A stretch of 64,000 nt of DNA from Oscillatoria nigro-viridis PCC 7112 (GCF_000317475.1 NC_019729.1:3238501-3302500); one strand, 5' to 3'; positions 16,914-26,388 are shown, counted from the first letter of the stretch. Numbers and translations are program-made. The notes: generated by a model not told the origin, from the sequence alone.

Positions 16914-19097
16914 ATGCCCAAGCCAAAAAAGACCCCCGCCAAAACCTACACTGAAATCAATCTCAGCGACCCTCAATATTACTTCAACCGAGAACAAAGC
17001 TGGCTAGAATTCAACAACCGCGTGCTCCACGAAGCCCTCGACCCCCGCACGCCCCTCCTAGAAAGGCTCAAATTTCTCGCTATTTTTAGCTCCAACCTAG
17101 ACGAATATTTTATGGTGCGGGTGGCCGCCCTCAAACAGCAAGTACAAGCAAAAGTCAGCAAATTGACCTCTGACGGCAGCACGCCTCAACAACAGCTAGA
17201 TGCCCTTAACAAGCGGCTTTTGCCGATGGTTTCTCAGCAACACGCCTATTTTGAGCAAACCCTGCGGCCGAAACTAGCAGCAAGCGGCATCTACATTCTC
17301 GACTACATTGACCTCAATCAAGAACAGCGCAATTACTTGCACCGCTACTTCAAAGAACAAGTATTTCCCGTACTCACTCCCCTGGCAGTTGACCCCAGCC
17401 ACCCATTCCCCTACCTTTCCAACCTCAGCCTCAATTTAGCAGTAGTAGTCAGGGACCCCGACACGCGGGAAGAATTATTTGCCCGCGTCAAAGTACCGCA
17501 GGTGTTGCCGAGGTTTGTGCCGCTACCGGGGGATTTGCAGTGGCAGCAGAGGGGCAAATCTCCGGTTTGGACTGGCGTGCCCCTAGAACAGGTGATTGCC
17601 CACAATTTAGAAGCTTTGTTTCCGGGGATGGACGTTGAGGAATATCACCCGTTCCGCATTACTCGCAATTCCGATTTGACGGTGGAGGAAGATGAGGCGG
17701 AGGATTTGCTGCTGGCAATAGAACAGGAACTCCGCAAGCGCCGGTTTGGAGGTTCTGCGGTGCGGATGGAAATTCAAGCGATTATGCCGCCTGCGCTGCG
17801 AGATATGCTGATGGACGAGCTGGATCTCGGCGAGCAAGATGTTTACGTCGTAGAGGGGCTGCTAGGCCTCAAGGATTTGATGTCTTTTGTGGGGCTGCCG
17901 GTGCCGGAACTCAAAGACCCGCCTTGGACTCCGGTTGTGCCGCCGCGCTTGCGGAACTCGGAATCACCAATGATTTTAGGCAAATTGATGTTGGATGCTG
18001 ACGAGGGCGAGGATATTTTCACCGCCATCCGCCAGGGGGATTTGATGCTGCACCATCCCTATCACTCGTTTGCTGCGACGGTACAGCGGTTTATTACTGA
18101 GGCGGCGCACGATCGCTCCGTGTTAGCGATTAAGATGACTTTATACCGCACTTCTGGAGATTCGCCGATCGTCAGCGCCTTAATTCAAGCAGCGGAAAAC
18201 GGCAAGCAGGTAGCCGTTTTAGTAGAGCTCAAAGCTAGGTTTGACGAAGAAAATAATATTAATTGGGCTCGCAAGTTAGAACAAGCGGGAGTCCACGTAG
18301 TTTACGGTTTGGTGGGACTCAAAACCCACACCAAAATTGTGATGGTAGTGCGTCGCGAGGACGGGCACATCCGCCGCTACGTCCACATCGGCACCGGCAA
18401 TTACAATCCCAAAACAGCGGGACTGTATACCGATGTGGGTTTGTTGAGTTGTCGCGAGGATTTGGGATCGGATTTGACGGATTTGTTTAATTATTTGACT
18501 GGTTATTCGCGACAGGTATCTTATCGCAAATTGTTGGTGGCACCGGTCAATATGCGCGATCGATTTTTAGCTTTAATCCGCCGCGAGGCAGAATTCTGCC
18601 GCTTGCAAGCCGAAGGCGGCACCGGTAGCTGCGGCCGGATTGTCGCTAAAATGAACGCTTTAGTTGACCCTCAAATCATTGTTGCTTTGTACGAAGCTTC
18701 CCAAGCGGGAGTTAAAATTGATTTGATTATTCGGGGGATTTGCTGTTTGCGTCCCGGCGTTGAGGGTGTTAGCGAAAATATCAGAGTTATCAGTATTATC
18801 GGCCGCTTTTTAGAGCATTCTCGGATGTTTTATTTTTTCAACGGTGGCGACGAAGAGGTGTATATTGGTTCTGCTGATTGGATGCAGCGCAATCTTACAA
18901 GACGGGTTGAGGCGATCGTTCAAGTGGAAGACCCGACAATTGCTAAGGAATTGCAAGAAATTTTGGGGGTAATGCTGGCTGACAACCGCCAAGCTTGGGA
19001 TTTGCAGTCGGGGGGACACTACTCTCAGCGGCGGCCGCCTGCTAATTGCCCGGAAGTGAGCTCTCAGCAAATTTTGATGGACATGGTAATGAATTAA
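16914..19097 (+). CDS. ppk: Polyphosphate kinase 1
   Basis: A 727-aa protein with the full PPK1 plan. N-terminal FNREQSWLEFNNRVLHEALDPRTPLLERLKFLAIFSSNLDEYFMVRVA, a head domain, then DLMLHHPYHSF, KMTLYRTSGDSPIVSALIQAAENGKQVAVLVELKARFDEENNI, the phosphorylated-His region YVHIGTGNYNPKTAGLYTD, and the second catalytic His in FLEHSRMFYFFNGG. It makes long-chain polyphosphate from ATP in a reversible reaction, for phosphate and energy storage. Length is typical. It stands alone and is followed by a hairpin terminator candidate. Confidence 0.97.
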   Translation: MPKPKKTPAKTYTEINLSDPQYYFNREQSWLEFNNRVLHEALDPRTPLLERLKFLAIFSSNLDEYFMVRVAALKQQVQAKVSKLTSDGSTPQQQLDALNKRLLPMVSQQHAYFEQTLRPKLAASGIYILDYIDLNQEQRNYLHRYFKEQVFPVLTPLAVDPSHPFPYLSNLSLNLAVVVRDPDTREELFARVKVPQVLPRFVPLPGDLQWQQRGKSPVWTGVPLEQVIAHNLEALFPGMDVEEYHPFRITRNSDLTVEEDEAEDLLLAIEQELRKRRFGGSAVRMEIQAIMPPALRDMLMDELDLGEQDVYVVEGLLGLKDLMSFVGLPVPELKDPPWTPVVPPRLRNSESPMILGKLMLDADEGEDIFTAIRQGDLMLHHPYHSFAATVQRFITEAAHDRSVLAIKMTLYRTSGDSPIVSALIQAAENGKQVAVLVELKARFDEENNINWARKLEQAGVHVVYGLVGLKTHTKIVMVVRREDGHIRRYVHIGTGNYNPKTAGLYTDVGLLSCREDLGSDLTDLFNYLTGYSRQVSYRKLLVAPVNMRDRFLALIRREAEFCRLQAEGGTGSCGRIVAKMNALVDPQIIVALYEASQAGVKIDLIIRGICCLRPGVEGVSENIRVISIIGRFLEHSRMFYFFNGGDEEVYIGSADWMQRNLTRRVEAIVQVEDPTIAKELQEILGVMLADNRQAWDLQSGGHYSQRRPPANCPEVSSQQILMDMVMN

Positions 19098-19346
19098 TCA
19101 TTAATCATTAGTCATTAGTCAGTAGTTGTCAGTAGTTGTCAGTTGTCTAATGTGCAATTAGCAGTGGTCGGTTCTTGTTAGCTATTAAGCTGTACTGCAT
19201 TGAATTTTCACTTGTTGGGCGGGCTTTCCGCCCCACCCAACAAGATTTTTACTGACATAACTATCCAAATTAAATGCGCGACAACTACTGACAATTGACA
19301 ACTACTGACTAACGACTAATGACCACTGACTAATGACTGCTGACTG
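19098..19346. repeat. Long imperfect inverted repeat of CATTAGTC/GTTGTCAG words
   Basis: After the ppk stop, 19098-19148 repeats ATTAGTCATTAGTCAG and GTAGTTGTCAGTTGTC. Then 19270-19346 holds the complementary words GACAACTACTGACAATTGACA and CTAATGACTGCTGACTG. The two halves can pair as outer arms around the hairpin at 19211-19244. The same word family appears at about 47192-47236 and 51317-51350. Confidence 0.75.
19211..19249 (+). terminator. Rho-independent terminator candidate after ppk
   Basis: CTTGTTGGGCGGG, loop of about CTTTC, then CGCCCCACCCAACAAG, followed by ATTTTT at 19245-19250. The stem is about 14 bp with one bulge. It is 113 bases after the stop codon of ppk and inside the larger inverted repeat. 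Confidence 0.7.
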
Positions 19347-19347
19347 C

Positions 19348-19518
19348 TTAACTGTTAAAAGTACGCTTAAATTCTTCTAAGAGATCGTCAATTTCTTCGA
19401 TCGCCTGACTCACATCTATTCTCAGGGCTCCCAAGTCCGATCGATCTAACAGCCGCACGAGGGATTCCCGCTTGCTCTCGATCTCTGCTACGCGCTCTTT
19501 GATTGTTTGTGCATCCAT
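19348..19518 (-). CDS. Small conserved acidic helical protein (56 aa)
   Basis: A 56-residue frame from ATG 19518 to TAA 19348: MDAQTIKERVAEIESKRE..LVRLLDRSD..ALRIDVSQAIEEIDDLLEEFKRTF. It is highly helical with coiled-coil-like heptads, and I recall close matches in other filamentous cyanobacteria, which suggests a real gene; no function is known. It lies within a gap bordered by repeats and ends right at the inverted repeat on its 3' side. GGCAAAAAACC upstream gives only a poor ribosome site. Confidence 0.6.
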   Translation of the reverse strand: MDAQTIKERVAEIESKRESLVRLLDRSDLGALRIDVSQAIEEIDDLLEEFKRTFNS

Positions 19519-19720
19519 GGTTTTTTGCCTTTGCTACTATTAACAAAAATATTTGACATTCCCCCCTGCGAACAGACGGAGATTCTTAATTCACCGACAT
19601 ACCTTTTTGGGCAACTCCTTCACTGTTTTTATATGGGAAGTGATGAACCTGGTCAGGGTTTTTGGGTCTGTGTTATAGTTTGATTGTACATCAAAACTTT
19701 ACCCAAACTTAAGCCACATT

Positions 19721-19981
19721 TTAGCGCAAAAAAGGCGGACGTTTGGTATCTGCGGGTTTATTTTTCATCATTCCAGCTAAAAATCGCTTCAGGGCCTTCT
19801 CCCGGTTTTTCATAAAAGCAGCCCAAAATCCAGGTTGATATTCATCCATCGTCTTGGCTAGGGCCCAGACATCGATCGCTAAGATATTATAAAGCCTTTC
19901 ATCTTCACGTTTGAGCGAGTTAATCTGCTCCAGAACCGCCTTGTTTGCTCCAGCAGTTTGTTTGTCTTCGTCTTTAATCAT
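19721..19981 (-). CDS. Hypothetical protein (86 aa)
   Basis: Starts MIKDEDKQTAGANKAVLEQINSLKREDERLYNILAIDVWALAKTMDEYQPGFWAAFMKNREKALKRFLAG and ends PPFLR. It is helical, charged and soluble. The reading frame stays open upstream to 20221, but that extension (Arg/Ser-rich, reading through GATCGCGATCG-rich DNA) does not look like protein, so ATG 19981 is chosen. I do not recognise a family. It is divergent from the DUF2854 gene. Confidence 0.55.
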   Translation of the reverse strand: MIKDEDKQTAGANKAVLEQINSLKREDERLYNILAIDVWALAKTMDEYQPGFWAAFMKNREKALKRFLAGMMKNKPADTKRPPFLR

Positions 19982-20443
19982 GTCCGAAAAATGGTTGAAA
20001 GGGCAAGAGTGTCGATCGCGATCGCCACTCTGTATACTTTGATGATACTGCCGATCTCGATTGCCTTCTGGAACCAACGCCGCGCAATTAACACGGATAT
20101 TTACCGATGGCGCGCCCGGGCGAGTCCGGCTGGATCGGCTTCTGAAGCTAGAGACAAGACTGTGGATGCACACCGCTCCCGCGCTCATAGATGCTAGCAG
20201 TTTTTGCAGGTCTTTTGGCAAAAAAACTAAATTTATTCAAGACTTTTTGACAATCAAGCATCCAGGATACAAGCCCCCGGATTCATCCGTCCAGAAATAA
20301 AAAACCTGTATCCGATAAAGGAACCCCCGAATTTATCCGTGTGGTCGCCTCTAAAATCTCAAATCTAAAATCTCAAATCTAAAATCGATTGACAGATAAT
20401 AATTAAAGTATATTATTTCTGTCCGACTACTTACCTGACTAAT

Positions 20444-20995
20444 ATGTTACGCAAAATTTCTTTAGCAAACCTAGCCTTAGTTCTTGGCGGTATTATAGCA
20501 GCAGTCGGGTTCGGAGCCTACTTCACAGACAGACCTACCCTGAACCTAGCCGGTTTTTTTTATGGAATTCCGCTGTTGCTGGGAGGTTTGGCCTTGAAAG
20601 CCGCCGAACTCGAACCAGTGGAGTTCACCGAACCGACTTCTCCCGAAGTTCTTCTCCTGCGAGAAAGTCAGGCCACAGATACTCAAAACCAAGTCCGCAA
20701 AGATGTCACCCGATTTCGCTACGGTCAAACCGCTCATTTAGATGACGCTCTGGAGCGCTTGGGCCTGGCCCCGACAGACGAGGAACGGCCCCTCCTGCAA
20801 GGGTTGCGGGAAGTTGATGTTGACGGTGCTTATGGGTTAATTTTAGAGTTTTCTTCGCCGCTAATGCCGATCGACTTATGGGAAGAAAAGCAAGACAAAA
20901 TAGCTACTTTTTTTGGGCCTGGTTTGCGCGCACAAGTGACTCAAAAGGCTGATGACAAAATTGAATTGGCTCTCATTAAAAATACTCAAGCTTAA
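20444..20995 (+). CDS. DUF2854 family membrane protein
   Basis: A 183-aa protein: two adjacent transmembrane helices at residues 8-50 (LANLALVLGGIIAAVGFGAYF and LNLAGFFYGIPLLLGGLALKAAEL), then a soluble domain with EVLLLRESQATDTQNQVRKDVTRFRYGQTAHLDDALERLGLAP. The pattern matches DUF2854, found in cyanobacteria and plastids; function unknown, membrane location predicted. Complete. An AAATCT repeat precedes its promoter region, which includes TATTAT-like A/T-rich DNA at 20405-20420. Confidence 0.85.
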   Translation: MLRKISLANLALVLGGIIAAVGFGAYFTDRPTLNLAGFFYGIPLLLGGLALKAAELEPVEFTEPTSPEVLLLRESQATDTQNQVRKDVTRFRYGQTAHLDDALERLGLAPTDEERPLLQGLREVDVDGAYGLILEFSSPLMPIDLWEEKQDKIATFFGPGLRAQVTQKADDKIELALIKNTQA

Positions 20996-21407
20996 AGTAT
21001 TCTGAAGTTTTGAGTGCAGAAAGTTTGAAGTCGCCAATTAATAATTAATCCTGCACCGGCTCAGAGACTGATTTTAGCGGCAGCGTGAAACCTGTCGCTA
21101 TCAACAAAAGCTCAATCCGCAATTGAGCGATCGCCCAAATTTGATTTTCCTTAATTACAATAGTGTTTGAGAACCGATCGGGAATCTTAAATCAGGAGAA
21201 GCACAAATAGTTTCGTCCCAAAGCAGGGGTATTATTGCCGCCAGCTCATCAGGGTTTGTCAGTTGCAGTTAAACAAGCGTCGAAGTCGATGATAGCAGTC
21301 TTAGTTGCCAATAATCCTGGCTCAGTCTAGAGTAGAATAAATGAGCAGGTTGAATCCGCCCAACTAAATTATTGACAACAATCTATAGGGAAAACAGGGA
21401 TACGCCT
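20996..21407. other. Intergenic, no gene recognised
   Basis: 412 bases between DUF2854 and the DUF3598-like gene. It holds one GAGCGATCGCCC site and a CAATTGAGCGATCGC region, but no open frame with a ribosome site, no hairpin with a T-tract and no RNA gene that I can see. A TTG at 21372 could extend the next gene by 12 codons. Confidence 0.5.
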
Positions 21408-22220
21408 ATGTCAGAGAACAGAGTGTCCATCACCGCCAAAGTACCTTTAACTGCTCAACAGCAGTGGGAGACTCTCATGGCTCATCACTGCGGACGTTGG
21501 CAAGGGTTATTGGTTAGATATGATGCCGCAGGGCAAGTTCTCGATATTCTTGATTCTGTACGGAGTTTCATTCCTTCTGACGATCTGCAAACTGTCACCC
21601 ATTCCCTCGACTTCAGGAGTCGGATGACAGAAACAGTAACGCAGAAACAATGGGTTTTGACCTTGGGTAATCCGCTGATTATCCATCCAGTCGATCCAGA
21701 GGCTTATCTGCTTTTTAATCCCCATTCTTCTGACATAATGGTTGGGCACGACCGAACGGGTTTAAGATTCTATTTTGAGCCTTACCTCCTGGCACCAGGA
21801 AAAAGAACAAGTGTGGTGGTGATGTACTACAAAGACGCCGCCAATATCTCTGAGCCTTACCTGTTTTCATTGTTTAGAGAGAGCAAGGAAGAGGTAGCGA
21901 AACCTTGGTGGTCTGAACAAACTCACTGTAGGATCGATCGAGTCAACGGCCTCAAACTTCCTGCTCAAACCACAGGCGGGACGTATGTTTCATTAGATGA
22001 GATGGCTCAACTGCCAGTTCCTCCTCAACCCAGTGAAATACAAGGCGATTTTCTACAAATCCAATTTCCAGATGCAATAGAGGTTGTTCTTTCGAGCGAT
22101 CGATTCAAGACTCCCTATTATGCCTCGATGCGTTGGACACCAGATAGTCAAAACACCCCCCGAAGCTGTACTTTAATCTACGAACAACCGGATCAAAAGG
22201 CTGATGTATTCGCCATTTAA
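21408..22220 (+). CDS. DUF3598-like lipocalin-fold protein
   Basis: A 270-aa soluble protein starting MSENRVSITAKVPLTAQQQWETLMAHHCGRWQGLLVRYDAAGQVLDILDSVRSF. The opening 'W..L...CG.W.G...RYD..G...' plus later 'GHDRTGLRFYFEPYLLAPGKRTSVVVMYY' resemble cyanobacterial/plant DUF3598 proteins, built on a beta-barrel related to bilin lyases. Biochemical role unknown. ATG 21408 is preferred (ACAGGGA upstream). It converges with the SDR gene, with only 5 bases between stops. Confidence 0.55.
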   Translation: MSENRVSITAKVPLTAQQQWETLMAHHCGRWQGLLVRYDAAGQVLDILDSVRSFIPSDDLQTVTHSLDFRSRMTETVTQKQWVLTLGNPLIIHPVDPEAYLLFNPHSSDIMVGHDRTGLRFYFEPYLLAPGKRTSVVVMYYKDAANISEPYLFSLFRESKEEVAKPWWSEQTHCRIDRVNGLKLPAQTTGGTYVSLDEMAQLPVPPQPSEIQGDFLQIQFPDAIEVVLSSDRFKTPYYASMRWTPDSQNTPRSCTLIYEQPDQKADVFAI

Positions 22221-22225
22221 CAGGC

Positions 22226-23062
22226 TCAAATTTCCACTTCAGGATGAATGAGCTGGTATCCTTCTGCTTTGAGCTTCTGATTCGATATGCGGCGATTCTT
22301 CGGTCGCTCTGTTGTATCTGACCCATCCCATTCCACTTCAGGTAATTCGTAGCGATCGCACAGTTGTTTAAACAATTCACGAGCCGTGATTGGAACATCA
22401 TTCACAAGGTTATAAACTCCTTGTAATTGACGAGCGAGCGCCAACTCACTTGCTGATACAATGTCGTCCAGATGAATCCAGTTCGTGAAATGATTGCCTG
22501 TGCCTGGGCGAGTTGTACCTGCAAGCTTACTTAACCGTTGCTTAAACTCGCGATCGGGTGCATACATTGTTCCAAGGCGAAAGATACATACTCTCAAATC
22601 TTGGGTGGATGCTGACAGCAAAACTTGCTCTGTCTCATGTAAAATCTCTGAATGTCTGTTAGCTGGTGCCACAGGTGAAAGTTCACTCACCCAGGCTCCA
22701 TTACTATTGCCATACACCGAACAACTACTGGTATATATGAGTTGTTTTATGTTGGGAAAATGCTTCAAGGCAAGAACAAGGTTGTTGGCTGTATGCAGGT
22801 ATGTCTCCTCGTACATTTCCGCATCTACCTGTTTGTTTGCTTTAGGAGCGACACTCAAGAATATTGCATCTTGATTTTGCAGGAGCGTCTGTAATGTCTC
22901 TTCATCGCAGCGCTTAAGGACGATGACCTGGTTAGCAACCTTCTGTAACTCCCCAATCCGTTCTTGCGTTGTCGTCGTTGCAGTGATTACGTGACCCAGG
23001 TTCCGCCAATGCTGAGCAACTGCACTTCCAACATAGCCACAACCAATAATTATAGCGTTCAT
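22226..23062 (-). CDS. NAD-dependent epimerase/dehydratase-like (SDR) protein, YeeZ-type
   Basis: A 278-aa protein starting MNAIIIGCGYVGSAVAQHWRNLGHVITATTT, with the Rossmann GxxxGxxG. It continues with VLKRCDEETLQTLLQNQDAIFLSVAP, YTSSCSVYGN and RLGTMYAPDREF, typical of atypical SDR proteins related to E. coli YeeZ. The usual YxxxK is not clear, so it may bind a dinucleotide without being a classical oxidoreductase. A TTG four codons upstream is an alternative start. Substrate unknown. No operon partner is close. Confidence 0.8.
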   Translation of the reverse strand: MNAIIIGCGYVGSAVAQHWRNLGHVITATTTTQERIGELQKVANQVIVLKRCDEETLQTLLQNQDAIFLSVAPKANKQVDAEMYEETYLHTANNLVLALKHFPNIKQLIYTSSCSVYGNSNGAWVSELSPVAPANRHSEILHETEQVLLSASTQDLRVCIFRLGTMYAPDREFKQRLSKLAGTTRPGTGNHFTNWIHLDDIVSASELALARQLQGVYNLVNDVPITARELFKQLCDRYELPEVEWDGSDTTERPKNRRISNQKLKAEGYQLIHPEVEI

Positions 23063-23229
23063 CCGTTTTTTCAACTTCTGATATAGAAGGCTCTAGAGGG
23101 CATTCAAGATAATAATATATCCAAGTTACAAAACTTTACGCACTGTCTGGTGCCTATTGGATTTGCATTCTTGGCATTTCATGCTGCTTTTTCTCCATAT
23201 CATCCCTCTATTATGCAACGCCAACAGAG

Positions 23230-23574
23230 TTACTCAGCCTTAACAAACAAGCGAGAACGAGTAATAAAACGTTCTCCATCCGGCCCTTCCAGGGAAAAAT
23301 CGCTGCCTCCGGGTCCCGATGCCACGTCTATAATTAACTGCGTGTGCTGCCAATTTTTGTATTGCTGCGCTGCAATATAAAAGGGACAACCGCCTATTTC
23401 GCCCAGCAATACGTCACCATCACCGATTATCAATTCGCCATCGGGAAAGCACATGGGGGAACTACCGTCGCAGCAGCCGCCGGATTGGTGAAACATCAAT
23501 TCTCCGTGCTGAGTTTTGAGATAGTTGATTAATTTTAAAGCGGCTTCTGTTGCGGTGACTTTGGCAGTTTCCAT
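23230..23574 (-). CDS. DUF779 domain protein linked to aldehyde dehydrogenase
   Basis: A 114-aa protein with LMFHQSGGCCDGSSPMC, GDVLLGEIGGCPFYI and YKNWQHTQLIIDVASGPGGSDFSLEG, the signature of DUF779. This family is regularly encoded next to aldehyde or alcohol dehydrogenases, as here (aldehyde dehydrogenase 168 bases upstream on the same strand). The conserved Cys cluster suggests metal or thiol chemistry, but the function is unproven. Start chosen at METAKVT (23574); the longer frame begins at 23595. Confidence 0.85.
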   Translation of the reverse strand: METAKVTATEAALKLINYLKTQHGELMFHQSGGCCDGSSPMCFPDGELIIGDGDVLLGEIGGCPFYIAAQQYKNWQHTQLIIDVASGPGGSDFSLEGPDGERFITRSRLFVKAE

Positions 23575-23631
23575 TGCAGTCTGTTTGTGTAGCAATTTTA
23601 TTTCGTTTGTGAATGAGATTTTTTTTAATGA

Positions 23632-23690
23632 ACCGCAGAGGGCGCAGAGGACGCAGAGAAAGAGAGGAAAGAGAGAAAGAAGGAGTTAAC
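23632..23690. repeat. AACCGCAGAGGGCGCAGAGG interspersed repeat
   Basis: A CGCAGAGG(R)CGCAGAGG word array between the aldehyde dehydrogenase and DUF779 genes. Related copies in this window are at about 25446-25475, 45847-45881 (reverse), 54697-54735 and 55339-55372; AACCGCAGATG-type relatives are at 53040, 58166 and 58416. They sit in intergenic DNA except where noted. Confidence 0.85.
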
Positions 23691-23741
23691 TAATCATTGA
23701 AGTTTGTCCTTCTTCCTGTTTCCTTCCCAATGACTAAAACC

Positions 23742-25262
23742 TTAGAAAAAACCTAAAGCTTTGGGGCTGTAACTTACCAACAAATTCTTGGTTTGCTGGT
23801 AGTGATCTAACATCATTTTGTGATTCTCGCGCCCGATACCAGACGATTTGTAGCCGCCGAATGCTGCGTGGGCCGGATAGAGGTGATAGCAGTTTGTCCA
23901 CACGCGGCCTGCTTGAACGGCGCGGCCCATGCGGTAGGCGGTGTTGATGTCGCGAGTCCAAACTCCTGCACCTAAACCGTAGAGAGTGTCGTTGGCAATT
24001 TCTAATGCTTCGGCTTCGTCTTTGAAGGTGGTGACTGCTAATACTGGCCCGAAGATTTCTTCTTGGAAAATTCGCATTTTGTTGTTTCCTTTGAAGACTG
24101 TCGGCTGGAAATAATAGCCGTCTTGCAAGTCGCCGGATAAGATGTTTCTTTCGCCACCAATCAGACATTCTGCGCCTTCGGCGCGACCGATTTTGACGTA
24201 TTCGGCGATTTTTTCCATCTGGTTGATGGAGACTTGCGCGCCGAGGGCTGTTGTCGGATCTAAGGGGTTGTCTTGTTTGATTTGGCGGATGCGATCGATC
24301 GCCCTTTCCATGAATCGATCGTAGATTGACTCCTGAATTAAGGCGCGGGAGGGACAGGTGCACACTTCGCCTTGATTGAAGGCAAACATGACTAATCCTT
24401 CGACTGCTTTGTCGAGGAATTCGTCGTCTCGGGCGCAGATATCTTCAAAGAAAATGTTGGGGGATTTGCCGCCTAGTTCTAGGGTGACGGGGATGACGTT
24501 TTGGGAGGCGTATTGCATGATTAGCCTGCCGGTGGTGGTTTCTCCGGTGAAGGCGACTTTGGCAATCCGGGGACTGGTGGCGAGGGTTTTGCCGATTTCG
24601 GCGCCGGGCCCGTTAATGACGTTGATTGCGCCGTCTGGTACTAAGTCGGCGATGATTTCCATCAGTACCAAGATTGAGGCGGGGGTGGGACCTGCTGGTT
24701 TGAGGACGACGCAGTTGCCGGCGGCTAGGGCTGGGGCGAGTTTCCAGGCGGCCATTAATATCGGGAAGTTCCAGGGGATAATTTGTCCGATGACGCCTAG
24801 GGGTTCGTGGAAGTGGTAGGCGACGGTGGTTCCGTCGAGTTCGCCGATCGACCCTTCTTGAGCTCGGATGCAGCTTGCGAAGTAGCGGAAATGGTCGATC
24901 GCCAGGGGTATGTCTGCGAATGTGGTTTCGCGAATTGGTTTGCCGTTGTCCCAGGTTTCGGCGATGGCGAGGCGATCGAGGTTTTCTTCGATTCGATCGG
25001 CTATTTTGTGCAAAACCCGCGCCCTGTCTGCTGGGGAAGTCTTACCCCACTTGTCTTTCGCGGCGTGGGCGGCATCTAGTGCCAATTCTACATCCTCGGC
25101 GCTCGATCGGGGGACTTGACAAATTGATTTTCCTGTAATTGGAGACAGGTTTTCCGAGTATTTCCCTTTCACCGGTGGCACCCACTTGCCGCCGATAAAG
25201 TTGTCGTAGCGAGTTTGAAAAATCGACTGACTGCCGGATTGAACAGGTGCTGCTACTACCAT
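23742..25262 (-). CDS. Aldehyde dehydrogenase (NAD(P)+-dependent)
   Basis: A 506-aa protein of the ALDH superfamily, closest in feel to bacterial acetaldehyde/chloroacetaldehyde dehydrogenases (ExaC/AldB type). [61 protein letters not shown] (cofactor Lys), [16 protein letters not shown], catalytic Glu in [13 protein letters not shown], catalytic Cys in [16 protein letters not shown], and EIFGPVLAV. It oxidises aldehydes to acids. Followed by DUF779, its usual partner. A 95-base piece of this gene recurs at 26905-26999. Confidence 0.93.
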   Translation of the reverse strand: MVVAAPVQSGSQSIFQTRYDNFIGGKWVPPVKGKYSENLSPITGKSICQVPRSSAEDVELALDAAHAAKDKWGKTSPADRARVLHKIADRIEENLDRLAIAETWDNGKPIRETTFADIPLAIDHFRYFASCIRAQEGSIGELDGTTVAYHFHEPLGVIGQIIPWNFPILMAAWKLAPALAAGNCVVLKPAGPTPASILVLMEIIADLVPDGAINVINGPGAEIGKTLATSPRIAKVAFTGETTTGRLIMQYASQNVIPVTLELGGKSPNIFFEDICARDDEFLDKAVEGLVMFAFNQGEVCTCPSRALIQESIYDRFMERAIDRIRQIKQDNPLDPTTALGAQVSINQMEKIAEYVKIGRAEGAECLIGGERNILSGDLQDGYYFQPTVFKGNNKMRIFQEEIFGPVLAVTTFKDEAEALEIANDTLYGLGAGVWTRDINTAYRMGRAVQAGRVWTNCYHLYPAHAAFGGYKSSGIGRENHKMMLDHYQQTKNLLVSYSPKALGFF

Positions 25263-25445
25263 TTTATTACCTGATTAATTAAAATTTGTTTTCGCGGGCG
25301 ATTGAAATCTCTTGCATATCAACTATCGTTTATTTTCGATAATTTCGGTCATTTTATATACAAAATTTTACATTTTTCAAATATTTGAAATCAACTTTGT
25401 TTCTAGGTTTCGGGGTCGGGCTGGCGGTTAATAAGTTTTTTTTAA

Positions 25446-25475
25446 ACCGCAGAGTACGCAGAGTACGCAGAGTCA
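25446..25475. repeat. ACCGCAGAGTACGCAGAG interspersed repeat
   Basis: Three CGCAGAGTA-type words upstream of the MutY-like gene, member of the CGCAGAGG family described at 23632. Confidence 0.8.
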
Positions 25476-25571
25476 GAGAAGAACGAGAGCAGAAAAAGAG
25501 AGTTTTACAAATTATTTAAACCTGCTAATATATAGATATAAACTTGGCAAATTATCGAAATTACCAATCAA

Positions 25572-26309
25572 ATGCCTGCCTTAAATACCGTTGTTTTTTC
25601 TTCTGATTTCGAGCCTGGGTCACAGCCTTTGAACGCAGCGAAAGTCCGGTGGTTCCGCCGCCGGCTGAAAACTTGGGGCCAGCAGAATTTCCGTGATTTT
25701 CCTTGGCGGCGTACCTGCGACCCCTACGCGATTTTAGTGGCTGAGTTCCTGCTGCAAAAAACTACTGCCGCTACAGTGGCTCCGATTTATCAAGAATTTG
25801 TCGGTCGATATCCGACTCTCTCCGATCTAGCGGCCGCGCCTGCGGAGGAAGTTGCTAGTTTGTTGCAGCCTTTGGGTCTTTTTTTTCGGGCGCAAAAGCT
25901 GCGGGAATCGGTGCTGGTTATCCTAGAAAATTATCAGGGAAACGTTCCCCGCACGGAAGCTCAGTTGCTGGAACTTCCCGGAGTTGGCAAGTACATTGCG
26001 CGATCGGTTTGCGCTAATGCTTTCGGACAGCCAAAAGCGGTGCTCGATACGAATGTTGCTCGGATTTTGCAGCGTTTTTTTGGGATTGACGGCGGTAAGG
26101 TAAAATCGCGATCGTCCGAACTTTGGGAAGCCGCAGAACGAGTTGCTCCCAAACAGCAAGTCGGGCCGTGGAATTTAGGAATGCTGGACTTTGGGGCGGC
26201 AGTTTGCACTGCAAGAAATCCCCGCTGCGGCGAGTGTCCGCTGCAACAGCAGTGCGAGTACAAAATTAGCAGCGAAATCAATTCTCGGCTCATTGCCGAA
26301 CTCAGTTGA
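25572..26309 (+). CDS. HhH-GPD base-excision DNA glycosylase, MutY/Mig-like
   Basis: A 245-aa protein. FPWRRTCDPYAILVAEFLLQKTTAATVAPIYQEF is the MutY/EndoIII-type start with the conserved Glu. The helix-hairpin-helix LPGVGKYIARSV at about 139-150 and the catalytic Asp in VLDTNVARI follow. A [4Fe-4S] loop C-x6-C-x2-C-x5-C (CTARNPRCGECPLQQQC) closes the core. There is no C-terminal NUDIX-like MutY domain. A Tyr follows GVGK where EndoIII has Lys and MutY Ser, which recalls the Mig/thymine-DNA glycosylase branch. It removes a mismatched base; exact substrate (A:G or T:G) cannot be fixed from sequence. Lone gene. Confidence 0.85.
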   Translation: MPALNTVVFSSDFEPGSQPLNAAKVRWFRRRLKTWGQQNFRDFPWRRTCDPYAILVAEFLLQKTTAATVAPIYQEFVGRYPTLSDLAAAPAEEVASLLQPLGLFFRAQKLRESVLVILENYQGNVPRTEAQLLELPGVGKYIARSVCANAFGQPKAVLDTNVARILQRFFGIDGGKVKSRSSELWEAAERVAPKQQVGPWNLGMLDFGAAVCTARNPRCGECPLQQQCEYKISSEINSRLIAELS

Positions 26310-26330
26310 CAAATTTTGTGCAGTCACTGT

Positions 26331-26388
26331 AGGGGCGGGTTCACCAACAATCTCAGGCTAAAACCAACAATCTCAAAAACCCGCCCCC
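26331..26388. terminator. GGGGCGGGTT hairpin repeat after the glycosylase gene
   Basis: GGGGCGGGTT at 26332-26341 pairs with AACCCGCCCC at 26378-26387 across a loop carrying two AACAATCTCA words. A second copy with similar loop words lies at 47289-47345. It is thus a dispersed hairpin that may act as terminator; no strong T-tract follows. Confidence 0.65.

Noticed and set aside
23734..24363. 209-aa Arg-rich minus frame
   Set aside because: Shadow of the aldehyde dehydrogenase gene in another frame.
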